A stretch of 64,000 nucleotides of DNA from JAISDD01 sp031553935 (GTDB lineage Bacteria > Bacillota > Syntrophomonadia > Syntrophomonadales > Syntrophomonadaceae), in NCBI GenBank assembly GCA_031553935.1, contig JAVBKS010000022.1:1-64000 (forward strand). Reading direction: 5' to 3'. The notes under the pieces are model-generated. The model did no database searches. It had not been told where the DNA came from and worked only from the letters and a program-made list of their open reading frames with translations. The position numbers were made by a program, and so were the translations under genes. This document shows positions 1 to 8,132 of the stretch, piece by piece. Positions within the stretch are counted from its first letter, which is position 1. Each line of letters starts with the position of its first letter.

Positions 1-633
1 TTGTGAACCCCGGTCGGTATGGAATATCATTCCATGTGCATTATGTCGGCGACAAGCTTGTTCAAAGGCTTCAATGCACAGTTCTTTTCTCATATTATCA
101 GCCATCGTTAGCCCTACAATTTGCCCATCAAAGCAGTCCAATATCGGTGATATGTATAGTTTTCCATCTGCTGTAGGCACTTCCGATATATCAGACAGCC
201 ATTTGCTGTTGGGTTCGCAAGCATAAAAGTCTTGATTAATCAGGTTTTCGCTCTTTTGTGCCGCGTAATTTTCTCTTGTCAGGCTACCCGGCCTTCGTTT
301 TTTCTTCTGTAATAAACTATTGAACTTCATAACACGGTATATTGTTGAATAGCTGCCAGTGTAACTGTATTCTGGCTGCGATAATCTCAAGAATACCCTG
401 TGCGCACCATAATTCTCTTTGTTTTCTGGATCTTCCGCCAATACCTTTTTAATGTTAGCCAAAAGATCGGCATATTTATATGGCTTATTCCGAGAGCGTA
501 GCCATTTATAGTAGCCTTGTTTTGTGACCCCCAGTACATGGCATTTACCTTTAATTGAATACATGTGCAATCGGGTTCGAATAAACTCATATATCTGGCT
601 TGCTTCTACTTCTTTTGGCTCGATGCGAAAAAA
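1..633 (-). CDS. IS3-family transposase OrfB, partial (DDE catalytic domain)
   Basis: Reading the minus strand in the -1 frame from OrfA gives an open frame to the window edge. It contains an HTH_21-like segment (GVTKQGYYKWLRSR, then ENYGAHRV), the first catalytic aspartate in KWLSDISE, the LDCFDGQIVGL strand, and the second catalytic aspartate in HTDRGSQ at the edge. The final glutamate lies outside the window. No start codon of its own is obvious; it is probably made only as the frameshifted OrfAB fusion. The visible part has no stop or frameshift, so the element could be active. Confidence 0.85.
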
Positions 634-902
634 CCGAGGGCCTCCTTTAGAATTTCGTTTGCACGTTTTAGCTCTCTGTTTTCTTTCATTAATGCTACTT
701 TTTCAGCATCTTGCGCTGGTATGTATTTTCTACCGCTGCCGATAAAAGTATTATCCGGCCTTTCTCTAGTATTCTTGACCCATTTCCTAAGAGTGTTTTC
801 ATGAATTCCTAAACTACGAGCAGCACTATTCACATTGGTTTCTTCTGCAAGCTTTACCGCTTCTTCCTTGAAGCTTTTGTCGTATGATTTCTTGTTAGCC
901 AT
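606..902 (-). CDS. IS3-family transposase OrfA (HTH protein)
   Basis: A 98-residue helix-turn-helix protein of the HTH_Tnp_1 type that binds the ends of the element. The N-terminal MANKKSYDKSFKEEAVKLA and the following helices (AARSLGIHENTLRKWVK) are typical, and the C-terminal part is a leucine-zipper-like helix (ENRELKRANEILKEAL). It starts with ATG at 902 and ends at TAG at 606-608. OrfB begins in the -1 frame just before this stop, so OrfA is both a separate product and the N-terminus of an OrfAB fusion made by frameshifting. Confidence 0.9.
   Translation of the reverse strand: MANKKSYDKSFKEEAVKLAEETNVNSAARSLGIHENTLRKWVKNTRERPDNTFIGSGRKYIPAQDAEKVALMKENRELKRANEILKEALGFFASSQKK
627..633 (-). 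promoter_or_regulatory. -1 programmed ribosomal frameshift site T TTT TTC
   Basis: On the minus strand the OrfA codons GGT TTT TTC contain the heptamer T TTT TTC, which fits the X XXY YYZ slippery rule. Slipping back one base here enters the OrfB frame before the OrfA stop. Such signals control production of the OrfAB transposase in IS3 elements. I did not identify a downstream stimulatory structure. Confidence 0.65.
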
Positions 903-971
903 TTTTCGACTCCTTTTTATGTTGCTTTTATCATACCACCCATTTTAGGAGTCAAGCAAAACCATAGCACT

Positions 972-1181
972 TCAATCAGCTTTTGGTCCTTTTAGGTTGG
1001 CTAAAACACTATACTTTTCCAACACCAGTGCTTTAACCCAAAGGGTTTCAACTTTGCAACGACCGTACATAATCAGCTTAATGATGCGACCATTATGACC
1101 AAAATTCATCGCAGTCATAGCCCTTATGAAATATAACATGAAATAACAACAGAAAAACGAACTGTTTTGACCGGATAGCAT
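972..1181 (-). pseudogene. Remnant of an ISL3-type transposase C-terminus
   Basis: A 69-codon open stretch contains NGRIIKLIMYGRCKVETL followed by WVKALVLEK. This resembles the ISL3-family C-terminal signature, in which an NG.xxRLKxIKRxMYGR segment is followed by a leucine-rich helix. The N-terminal two thirds of a transposase are missing and the segment before the motif does not match. It is best read as a decayed fragment between the IS3 element and the tRNA. A chance ORF remains possible. Confidence 0.4.
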
Positions 1182-1212
1182 ATCTCTGTTATTATGAATT
1201 AGGATATTTTTT

Positions 1213-1287
1213 GCGCCCGTAGCTCAGTGGATAGAGCACCGGCCTCCGGAGCCGGGAGCGGAGGTTCGATTCCTCTCGGGCGTACCA
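1213..1287 (+). tRNA. tRNA-Arg (anticodon CCG), CCA encoded
   Basis: The acceptor stem GCGCCCG pairs with CGGGCGT (one G-T end pair), followed by A and an encoded CCA. The anticodon arm CCGGC-CTCCGGA-GCCGG puts CCG in the anticodon position, reading CGG. The T arm GAGG-TTCGATT-CCTC is canonical. It reads CGG arginine codons. The AT-rich surface-polysaccharide genes begin right after it, and transposon remains lie on its other side. Confidence 0.95.
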
Positions 1288-1691
1288 TTTTGCAAACATT
1301 AATATAATTATTATCCTTTTTTACTAACCTTAATTATTACCATAGTTTAATAGTAAGGTTTATTTGTAGTAGATATCATTTGCGAATCTTGAGTCGAATA
1401 AAGTATTATTAATTGTGATAATTGTTTTCGATGTTTTAAATTGTTTGTTTTAATCTAATGAACTTTCAAATTTGACTTTCTTACATTAATAATATTAATA
1501 ATGCGTGTAATCTTTTATGAAAACTTTATCGATATTAATAGATACAAATCATCTTAACTTTATATTTGGCTAATAGTGCATGACTAGAATAGAATTACTT
1601 GAAGAGGTTTTTTGAAAGTATTTCGATAACTTTATTAAAAACTAGTGTGCTATCTGCATCAAATTGAAATAACAAATAGAGGATATCTATA
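1288..1691. other. AT-rich gene-free stretch after the tRNA
   Basis: About 400 bases of very AT-rich sequence with no credible open frame. I saw no repeat of the tRNA 3' end that would mark an integration site, and no convincing promoter. The only signal is AGAGGAT at 1677-1683, the ribosome binding site of the next gene. Confidence 0.5.
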
Positions 1692-2633
1692 GTGCGTGAA
1701 TTAAGTAGCATTAATTATGTGAATTCAATCTTTCAACAACCTTGGTGGTTGGATGCAGTTGCGAAAGGTCAATGGGATGAAATAATTATTAAGAATAATG
1801 ATCATATAGTTGCAAGAATGCCCTATGTTAAGTATAGAAAAATGGGTTTGGACTTTATCAATATGCCACCATTAACGCAGACATTGGGACCATGGATTAG
1901 AGAATCTAATGCCAAGTATCATAACATACTGTCTTTTCAAATTCGCATATTTAACGAATTAATTGACCAATTACCTCATTTTGACTATTTTAATCAAAAC
2001 TTTTCCACTGATATTACAAACTGGTTGCCATTCTATTGGCGAGGCTTTGAGCAAACAACTCGTTATACATACAGAATTGAATGTTTGCAAGACACAGATA
2101 AAATATGGCATAATTTCTCAAGAAATCTAAGGACTGAAATTAGAAAAGCCCAGAAAAAGCTTATTGTTAGATCAGATTTGGGAATTGATGATTTTCTAAG
2201 TATTAATAACCTATCTTTCAGCAGACAGGGTATTAATTTTCCTTACTCAAAAGAATTTATCAAGAACTTAGATAAAGTATGTTCGTCAAATAATTCGCGA
2301 ATTATACTGCATGCACAGGATGCAAAAGAAATAGTACATTCGGCAATCTATCTTGTGGGTGATTCGAAAACAACATACTGTATTATGGCTGGCTCTAACC
2401 CTGATTTGAGAACAAGTGGAGCAAATGCACTACTAATTTGGGAAGCTTTAAAGATGCTATCAAACCATACTGACATATTTGATTTCGAAGGCACTATGAT
2501 GAAAAATGTAGAGAGATTTTTCCGCTCGTTTGGCTCAATCCAAAGACCATATTTTCAAATTACAAAAATGAGTCGCAAAATGAAGATTTACAGTCATAGC
2601 AAAGCAATAATCAAGGCACTAGCTGGTTACTGA
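1692..2633 (+). CDS. FemAB/GNAT-fold acyltransferase of a polysaccharide locus
   Basis: A 313-residue protein of the FemAB-like/BioF2-like acyltransferase type often found in polysaccharide clusters; acceptor and donor are unknown. It is clearly paralogous to the protein at 17873-18847: both have PWWLDAV or DWWLDAV near the N-terminus, PPLTQT, NITNWLPFYWRGF or DITNWLPFYWRGF, then QTTRYTY and a C-terminal FDFEG motif. The start is GTG at 1692 behind AGAGGAT. It is the first gene of a plus-strand group facing the main operon. By analogy with FemAB it may add an amino acid or acyl group to a sugar or lipid-linked precursor; this is inference. Confidence 0.7.
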   Translation: MRELSSINYVNSIFQQPWWLDAVAKGQWDEIIIKNNDHIVARMPYVKYRKMGLDFINMPPLTQTLGPWIRESNAKYHNILSFQIRIFNELIDQLPHFDYFNQNFSTDITNWLPFYWRGFEQTTRYTYRIECLQDTDKIWHNFSRNLRTEIRKAQKKLIVRSDLGIDDFLSINNLSFSRQGINFPYSKEFIKNLDKVCSSNNSRIILHAQDAKEIVHSAIYLVGDSKTTYCIMAGSNPDLRTSGANALLIWEALKMLSNHTDIFDFEGTMMKNVERFFRSFGSIQRPYFQITKMSRKMKIYSHSKAIIKALAGY

Positions 2634-2761
2634 TTTATAGATTTCATTTCCATCACTTGCAATTGCAAAATTTATAAAAACAGTGCTCGGTTCAGTGAAA
2701 TGTTGTTACATTAATAACTACTATTTATAAAGAAATTTTTTCGATTTTCGAAGGTGATAAA

Positions 2762-3655
2762 TTGAAATATTATTTTTACACTTTATTTCTTACAACATTT
2801 TTTTTATTCAGTTATAATAGCCAAAATGATCAAAAAACAAGTGCTTACGTTTGCAATCAGTTCACGAAAGAAACAACTGAATTTTATGATTCAAGCAAGA
2901 TTTTAACAAAAGTACACTATATCAATGTAGGTCATGGAGATTGCATCTTAATTAGTGTCGGTAATCATTGGATATTAATAGATAGTGGTAAAAATAGTGA
3001 TGGTGAGGTTATTGTTGACTATTTGAAGCACTTAAATGTAAAAATTATCGACTTATTTATATTAACTCACCAGCATGGAGATCATATTGGCGGAGCGCCA
3101 GCTGTTTTTGAAAATTTTCTTGTTAAACGAGTCATAGATACTGGCGACTCTACTGGTTCTATTTTAAAAAAGCATAAGGATATATTGACCAATAATGGTG
3201 GCATATGGACATCCGACTTTAAACAAAAGTATTCATTTGATGGTGTCAATCTAGAAGTACTTACAGATTTTAACACTAGTGACAATCCAAATAGCAATTC
3301 AATAGTAATTAAACTAGTACATAATGAAATCAGTTTTCTTTTCACAGGAGATATTGAAATCGACAAAGAAAATGAACTAGATGGGGACTTAAGAGCGCAG
3401 ATTATGAAAGTTTCACATCATGGTTTAAAAACTTCGACTTCTCGCAATTTTATTAATAAAGTTGGTCCAGAAGTAGCAATAATTAGTTGCGGAAAAGGAC
3501 TAGAAAACTTTTATTCAGATGTCAGACCTAGTAAGGAAGTATTGAAGTTATTGGTAGAGAATAATGTGAAAGTACTTAGAACCGATGAATTAGGTTCTAT
3601 TATGATTTCAACTGATGGTACTAATTATATGATAAATAATTTTCATAGGTTTTAA
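2762..3655 (+). CDS. Secreted ComEC/Rec2-like metallo-beta-lactamase-fold hydrolase
   Basis: A 297-residue protein with an N-terminal hydrophobic signal or anchor (residues 4-18) followed by a metallo-beta-lactamase domain like the C-terminal domain of ComEC. The metal-binding HxHxDH motif is THQHGDHIGG at about residues 102-111; VGHGDCILI, LFTGDIE and VSHHG supply the other family motifs. It starts at TTG 2762 behind AAGGTGATAAA. The ComEC membrane channel is absent, so it is a stand-alone exported hydrolase, possibly acting on nucleic acid or another phosphoester. Its link to the polysaccharide is not evident beyond position. Confidence 0.75.
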   Translation: MKYYFYTLFLTTFFLFSYNSQNDQKTSAYVCNQFTKETTEFYDSSKILTKVHYINVGHGDCILISVGNHWILIDSGKNSDGEVIVDYLKHLNVKIIDLFILTHQHGDHIGGAPAVFENFLVKRVIDTGDSTGSILKKHKDILTNNGGIWTSDFKQKYSFDGVNLEVLTDFNTSDNPNSNSIVIKLVHNEISFLFTGDIEIDKENELDGDLRAQIMKVSHHGLKTSTSRNFINKVGPEVAIISCGKGLENFYSDVRPSKEVLKLLVENNVKVLRTDELGSIMISTDGTNYMINNFHRF

Positions 3656-3779
3656 TTAAGATTTAACTTCTACTAAATTTTGATATGGAATTATAAGTAA
3701 AATAAGGTGCCAATTAAATAATTTAGACAAACCACTCATAATAATATTATTCACAAACGAATTTCGATATCCAAAGAAT

Positions 3780-4490
3780 ATGAAGATATTATACAATTTA
3801 GCTTTTTGCTATTTAGGAGTCCCAATTATTTTTTCTAGAGGTGTTATTAACATTAGTATTATGCTAGATTTAATTAAGAGTTTTTTATTAAAAGTAATAC
3901 TCGAAATCAGATCATTTTTGATACATGTTTTCAATATAATAAAGTATGAAAAAAACTTTGTATTAACTCATGTTTTTCATGGTGTTGATCTTGATACAAC
4001 AACTTCAAATTCTATAGAGATTAAGAAAGTTACAATTGATAACTTGATGGATGCTTCTATTTATGAGCCAGCAAGAAAAATCAATATTTTTATTGAATTC
4101 TTGAATTCTGGCGATTTAGGTTATTATGCATATTACTCTGGTCAATTTGCTCATAGAATTTGGGTTACTTTTGGACCGAACAAAGTTGCACGATGGAAAC
4201 GATACGCAGTAATAAATCTTAATGAAAAGGAGTGTTGTATTCATTGGGGCGAAACTATGCCTAGATTCCGAAACAAGGGCATACTTCAGGCAGTGCTTAA
4301 TAAAATAGGGAACGATTTAATAAAGGACGGCTTTACCGTTTATGCTTCAACAACCATTGACAATAAGTCATCTCGTCAAAGTATTCTAAAATCCGGGTAT
4401 AAACTTGTTGAAGTCGTTAGTGTTAAGAATATATTCGGCTTTAGAATTGAAAAATCTATTCCCGAGATTTGTTGGGATAAATACATATGA
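3780..4490 (+). CDS. GNAT-like acetyltransferase, paralogue of the 22.7 kb gene
   Basis: A 236-residue protein with an acyltransferase-like C-terminal half. It shares with the protein at 22657-23223 the core SGDxGYYAY, then HRxWxTxGP, and a C-terminal SR-SILKSGYK region resembling the acetyl-CoA-binding and terminal strands of GNAT enzymes. The first 40 residues are hydrophobic and have no counterpart in the paralogue. The start is uncertain: 3780 has only a weak AAAGAAT upstream, and an ATG at 3861 is an alternative. Substrate unknown; probably acylates a polysaccharide building block. Confidence 0.6.
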   Translation: MKILYNLAFCYLGVPIIFSRGVINISIMLDLIKSFLLKVILEIRSFLIHVFNIIKYEKNFVLTHVFHGVDLDTTTSNSIEIKKVTIDNLMDASIYEPARKINIFIEFLNSGDLGYYAYYSGQFAHRIWVTFGPNKVARWKRYAVINLNEKECCIHWGETMPRFRNKGILQAVLNKIGNDLIKDGFTVYASTTIDNKSSRQSILKSGYKLVEVVSVKNIFGFRIEKSIPEICWDKYI

Positions 4491-4603
4491 AATATTGGAA
4501 TTATTAATACAGTATTAGTTTATTGTATTACTTTTCTACTCTTTTAGATTATTCAGAAATTATTTGTTGTATTTTTTTTATTCTACGAAAAGGTTGTATA
4601 ATT

Positions 4604-5737
4604 ATGCATAAATTTATTTATCTTTCACCTCCACATATGAATGGATTTGAACAGAACTACATTGATGAAGTTTTTGAATCTAATTGGATAGCACCACTTG
4701 GACCTCAAGTAACCGCGTTTGAAAAAGAAATGGCAAGTTATATTGGGATAAATGGTGCGTTGGCTGTCAACTCTGGAACTTCAGCAATTCATCTTGCTTT
4801 GAAACTATTAAATGTAACAAATAACGATATCGTTTTTTGTTCTTCCTTGACTTTTATTGGAAGTGTAAATCCGGTTTTATATGAAGGAGCTATACCTGTT
4901 TTTATTGATGCCGATCCATTTACATGGAATATGTCGCCTGTAGCACTTGAAAAAGCATTTTCTTGGGCAGAAAAAAACAATAGGATCCCTAAAGCAACCA
5001 TAATAGTTGACCTTTATGGTCATAGCGCTGATTATGACGAATTGTTGAAAATTTGTGCTAGATATGGTGTCCCAGTAATTGAAGATTCAGCTGAAGCTTT
5101 AGGCTCTACTTATAAAGATAAAAAATGCGGAGCATTTGGAAACTATTCTATTCTATCATTTAATGGTAATAAGATTATTACAACTTCAGGAGGGGGTATG
5201 CTTTTATCTAGAGATGGTGACTCTTTGAAAAAGGCTCTTTTCTGGGCTACTCAATCAAGAGATGAGGCTCTATGGTATCAACATTCTGAAGCAGGCTACA
5301 ACTACAGAATGAGCAACATGCTCGCTGCTATTGGAAGAGCACAATTAATTAGTTTAGATGAACGAGTAAATGCAAGAAGAAAGGTATTCGAAATCTACAA
5401 ACGAGAACTTGAAAGCTTACATGATATTACTTTTATGCCTGAATCAGATTATGGAAAAAGTAATAGATGGTTGACAGTATTACAGTTGCAGCAAAAGAAT
5501 GGAAAAAGCCCAATTGATTTAATCAACTATTTATCGAGCCAAAACATAGAATCGAGGCCAGTATGGAAGCCAATGCATTTACAACCTTTATTTTCTGAAT
5601 GTACATACTTTACTCATTTTGACTTTAGTGTTAGTGATGATATTTTCTTAAATGGAATATGTTTACCTTCTGGTTCAAGCCTGACAGAGATGGATCAAAG
5701 TCGAGTTACAAGTGCAATTAAATACTTTTTTAGATAA
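4604..5737 (+). CDS. PLP-dependent sugar aminotransferase, PglE/EpsN type (DegT/DnrJ/EryC1)
   Basis: A 377-residue fold-type I aminotransferase that would convert a UDP-4-keto-6-deoxy amino sugar to the 4-amino sugar. The N-terminus (SPPHMNGFEQNYIDEVF, then SNWIAPLGPQ) is very like PglE/EpsN. The PLP lysine lies in SFNGNKIITTSGGG and the phosphate-binding residues in VNSGTSAIHLAL. The frame is open from 4523, but ATG at 4604 fits the family N-terminus and follows AAAAGG. With the dehydratase at 27.3-29.2 kb, the PglD-like acetyltransferase at 7.4 kb and the PglC-like transferase at 8.1 kb it completes a bacillosamine-type pathway, although it sits on the opposite strand. Confidence 0.85.
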   Translation: MHKFIYLSPPHMNGFEQNYIDEVFESNWIAPLGPQVTAFEKEMASYIGINGALAVNSGTSAIHLALKLLNVTNNDIVFCSSLTFIGSVNPVLYEGAIPVFIDADPFTWNMSPVALEKAFSWAEKNNRIPKATIIVDLYGHSADYDELLKICARYGVPVIEDSAEALGSTYKDKKCGAFGNYSILSFNGNKIITTSGGGMLLSRDGDSLKKALFWATQSRDEALWYQHSEAGYNYRMSNMLAAIGRAQLISLDERVNARRKVFEIYKRELESLHDITFMPESDYGKSNRWLTVLQLQQKNGKSPIDLINYLSSQNIESRPVWKPMHLQPLFSECTYFTHFDFSVSDDIFLNGICLPSGSSLTEMDQSRVTSAIKYFFR

Positions 5738-5788
5738 AAACAGCTTTTGCTCTTCTTCATTAAGTATTCCAATAATTAATCTCTTTGG

Positions 5789-5805
5789 GGAACATGTTAG
5801 GTTCC
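5789..5805. terminator. Possible hairpin between convergent genes
   Basis: GGAAC and GTTCC pair around a 7-base loop in the short gap between the convergent aminotransferase and LpxD-like genes. The stem is short and neither strand has a clean T tract, so terminator function is weakly supported. Confidence 0.25.
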
Positions 5806-5820
5806 AAGTTTATCCTTATT

Positions 5821-6726
5821 CTACTTTATACCTTTAAATTCAGTCGGATTACCATAATAAACTGAATTATCTTCAAGATTTTTAACGACAACCGAGCCGA
5901 AACCTACTATAGAGTTACTGCCAATATTAATTCCATTTCTGGCTGTTATTGAAATTAAACGTGTATTCTTACCAACACTTACACTGCCAGCTAACATTGT
6001 ATTTGCGGCTAAGAAGACGCCATTTTCAAGAATGCAATTATGTGCGACGTGACAGAGGTTATCTATTTTCACGTTGTCTCCGATAATTGTATCATCTAAC
6101 GCTCCCCTATCTATACAGGTATTTGCTCCAATTTCAACATTATTGCCGATTGCTACACCGCCAAGATGTACAATTCTATGAAGAATACCAGATTTATCTA
6201 CTAAATGACCGTGGCCTTCCTCTCCAATAATTGCACCAGACTTAACTAAGCAATTAACACCAATCTTTACATTATTAGCTATTACAACGTTATTGTATAT
6301 TCTCGTACCTTTTCCAATCACTACATTTTCACCAATCGTACAATTATTGCCGATGACAACACCATCTGAAATTGTTGCAGTTTTACTAATGTAATTATTA
6401 TTGCCGGAACAGATTCTTTCAGGAGTATAAAAAAACTCTCTTAATACTAAAAAAAATGCCCTATGTGGGTCATCTGATATAATACAATTAACAATTCTAG
6501 AATCTAGTTCAAAATTTGGCGGTAAAAATATCAAATTAATTGGATGTTTATGCTTGTACTTTTCTAAATAGAAACTGTGATTTCTTACCCATGTAAGTGT
6601 GCCATTGACATAATTAGTTAAGCTTGAATATCCGCTTATTGTATCGTTTTCATCGCCAATAAACTCGAAATCTTCTGACATTTCCGCCATGTATTGCAAT
6701 ATGTTGCTGATTTTTATCTTTTTCAT
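5821..6726 (-). CDS. LpxD-like left-handed beta-helix N-acyltransferase
   Basis: A 301-residue protein of the UDP-3-O-acylglucosamine N-acyltransferase (LpxD) superfamily. Residues about 1-110 resemble the LpxD uridine-binding domain (GTLTWVRN, then IISDDPHRAFF), and residues 115-290 are hexapeptide repeats (IGNNCTIGENVVIGKGTRIY). HVAHNC carries the histidine typical of this catalytic fold. It ends the polysaccharide operon, behind a PIG-L deacetylase gene. No lipid A genes are present, so it more likely N-acylates an amino sugar of the surface polymer than makes lipid A. Confidence 0.75.
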   Translation of the reverse strand: MKKIKISNILQYMAEMSEDFEFIGDENDTISGYSSLTNYVNGTLTWVRNHSFYLEKYKHKHPINLIFLPPNFELDSRIVNCIISDDPHRAFFLVLREFFYTPERICSGNNNYISKTATISDGVVIGNNCTIGENVVIGKGTRIYNNVVIANNVKIGVNCLVKSGAIIGEEGHGHLVDKSGILHRIVHLGGVAIGNNVEIGANTCIDRGALDDTIIGDNVKIDNLCHVAHNCILENGVFLAANTMLAGSVSVGKNTRLISITARNGINIGSNSIVGFGSVVVKNLEDNSVYYGNPTEFKGIK

Positions 6727-6747
6727 ACAATGTTGATGACCCTTTCA

Positions 6748-7416
6748 CTAATTTTTGATCTCCCTAATCAGACAGAAAGCTTCAGCAGCTAGCAATCCGA
6801 CATTTAGGCCATTATTTTCATCCCAGTGCTTTACTCTTTTAATAGATCTAGGATGTGGAAATTCTCTAATCTCCGTTCTATAGAGTTCAATTGCTTCATA
6901 TTTTAAATTTGCATATATAGAAATGTCTTCGTATATACTAGGAATGAACGATTCATCAACTGCGATTCCTGCCCATTCAGTTGAAGATGGAACCTGATAT
7001 GACATTAGTTTTTTAACAGTTTGTCCTGGCACTGGCCTTGTTGCTACTAATGTAGATTCATATATCAATCTGTGATCTTTATTAACATCACCTTTATGAT
7101 GAGTGTAAACAATCTCGGGTTTCAGTTTTTTAATAGTCTTCTCAATAATTAGATTTATTTCTACATGAGGTATTGTATCTAATTTCATATCTGGTAACTC
7201 GCCAAAAACAACCTTTCTTACACCTAATAAATGGTTACATGCAAGTGCTTCATCTTTTTTAACTTGAATTATATGCGAATCGCCATTGTATTGTGAAGTA
7301 CAACCTTCCGTAACAATCAGCGTATAAACTTCGTTTTCTTTAGCTAGTTTTGCAATTGTACCGCCCATTCCATAGACTTCATCATCCGGGTGTGCAGCAA
7401 TTACCAATATTCTCAA
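6748..7416 (-). CDS. PIG-L (LmbE-like) family N-deacetylase
   Basis: A 222-residue zinc-dependent deacetylase of the PIG-L/LmbE family, which removes N-acetyl groups from GlcNAc-type sugars. The zinc motif is AAHPDDE at residues 7-13, with a later THHKGDVNKDH segment supplying the third ligand. The start is TTG at 7416 behind GAGGTGG. It lies between the PglD-like and LpxD-like genes; a deacetylase followed by an N-acyltransferase suggests that one amino sugar is deacetylated and then re-acylated. Confidence 0.85.
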   Translation of the reverse strand: MRILVIAAHPDDEVYGMGGTIAKLAKENEVYTLIVTEGCTSQYNGDSHIIQVKKDEALACNHLLGVRKVVFGELPDMKLDTIPHVEINLIIEKTIKKLKPEIVYTHHKGDVNKDHRLIYESTLVATRPVPGQTVKKLMSYQVPSSTEWAGIAVDESFIPSIYEDISIYANLKYEAIELYRTEIREFPHPRSIKRVKHWDENNGLNVGLLAAEAFCLIREIKN

Positions 7417-7425
7417 GATTCCACC

Positions 7426-8100
7426 TCACTTGAAAACGTTTTCAAAATTATTCTTTCTAATTATCCTTGCAGGATTCCCATAAACTATAGAATTATCTGG
7501 TATATCTTTCATAACTACTGATCCCATACCAATAATAGAATTATTCCCTATCGAAATACCATCTCTAACGTTAACACCGCTCCCCATATATACGTTGTTA
7601 CCTATTTTTACTCCTCCAGAAATATTACACCCAGGAGAAATAGTTGAATGCTTTCCCAAATGAACATCATGACCAATTGTAGAATTTATATTGATTATGA
7701 CACCCTTACTTAATTGAATATTAGTTGTTAATACTACACCTTCAGTAATAATAACCCCTTGTTCAAGTCGAATATCGAGATCTTCTATTTTGTTTTGATT
7801 AATAGATTTATGTATAATTCTAGTTATCATAATACAATATTGCTCTAGTTTGTGATAAATCTGTTCTTTGATTATTGGATCTCCATTTGCTACAACAACT
7901 TCGATGACTTCACTTGGGTATTTACTAATAACTTCTTCTAGCAAATATATTTTGTTTGTCGATATACTTTCTGTGTCAACTTTATCATCAATAAAACTTA
8001 TTGTACTCCATTTATTGTCAACACTATTAATCTCTTTTGCTAAGGCAAAAACCTCTCGCCCAAATCCACCAGCACAATAAATAAACAAATTTTTAGTCAT
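7426..8100 (-). CDS. PglD/NeuD-like sugar O/N-acetyltransferase
   Basis: A left-handed beta-helix acetyltransferase of the NeuD/PglD/HhhA family, about 224 residues. The N-terminal Rossmann-like part begins NLFIYCAGGFGREVFALA; the C-terminal half is hexapeptide repeats ending GNPARIIRKN, and HDVHLGKHSTISPG contains the catalytic-type histidine. The frame opens at GTG 8115, but that region is the ribosome binding site (GGAGAAAG) for ATG at 8100, which I choose. In bacillosamine synthesis PglD N-acetylates the 4-amino group made by PglE, and the initiating transferase PglC is the next gene upstream. Confidence 0.85.
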   Translation of the reverse strand: MTKNLFIYCAGGFGREVFALAKEINSVDNKWSTISFIDDKVDTESISTNKIYLLEEVISKYPSEVIEVVVANGDPIIKEQIYHKLEQYCIMITRIIHKSINQNKIEDLDIRLEQGVIITEGVVLTTNIQLSKGVIININSTIGHDVHLGKHSTISPGCNISGGVKIGNNVYMGSGVNVRDGISIGNNSIIGMGSVVMKDIPDNSIVYGNPARIIRKNNFENVFK

Positions 8101-8132
8101 TAAATCTTTCTCCACTAAAACAATACTCTAAC

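Larger units (their letters stand above)
1..954 (-). mobile_element. IS3-family insertion sequence, left part cut by window edge
   Basis: OrfA and OrfB are arranged as in IS3-family elements, with OrfB one frame back from OrfA. The outer end is probably near 954: on the minus strand a TGACTCCTAAAATGGGTGG stretch lies about 50 bases upstream of OrfA, as expected of a terminal inverted repeat starting TG. The other end lies beyond position 1, so neither the matching repeat nor a target duplication can be checked. Confidence 0.85.

Noticed and set aside
1213..1287. tRNA-Arg as an att site of an integrative island
   Set aside because: I found no second copy of the tRNA 3' end and no integrase gene in the window.
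5821..6726. LpxD-like gene as evidence for lipid A and an outer membrane
   Set aside because: No other lipid A gene is present; the context is a polysaccharide operon in a spo0A/SLH/LCP-type envelope background.
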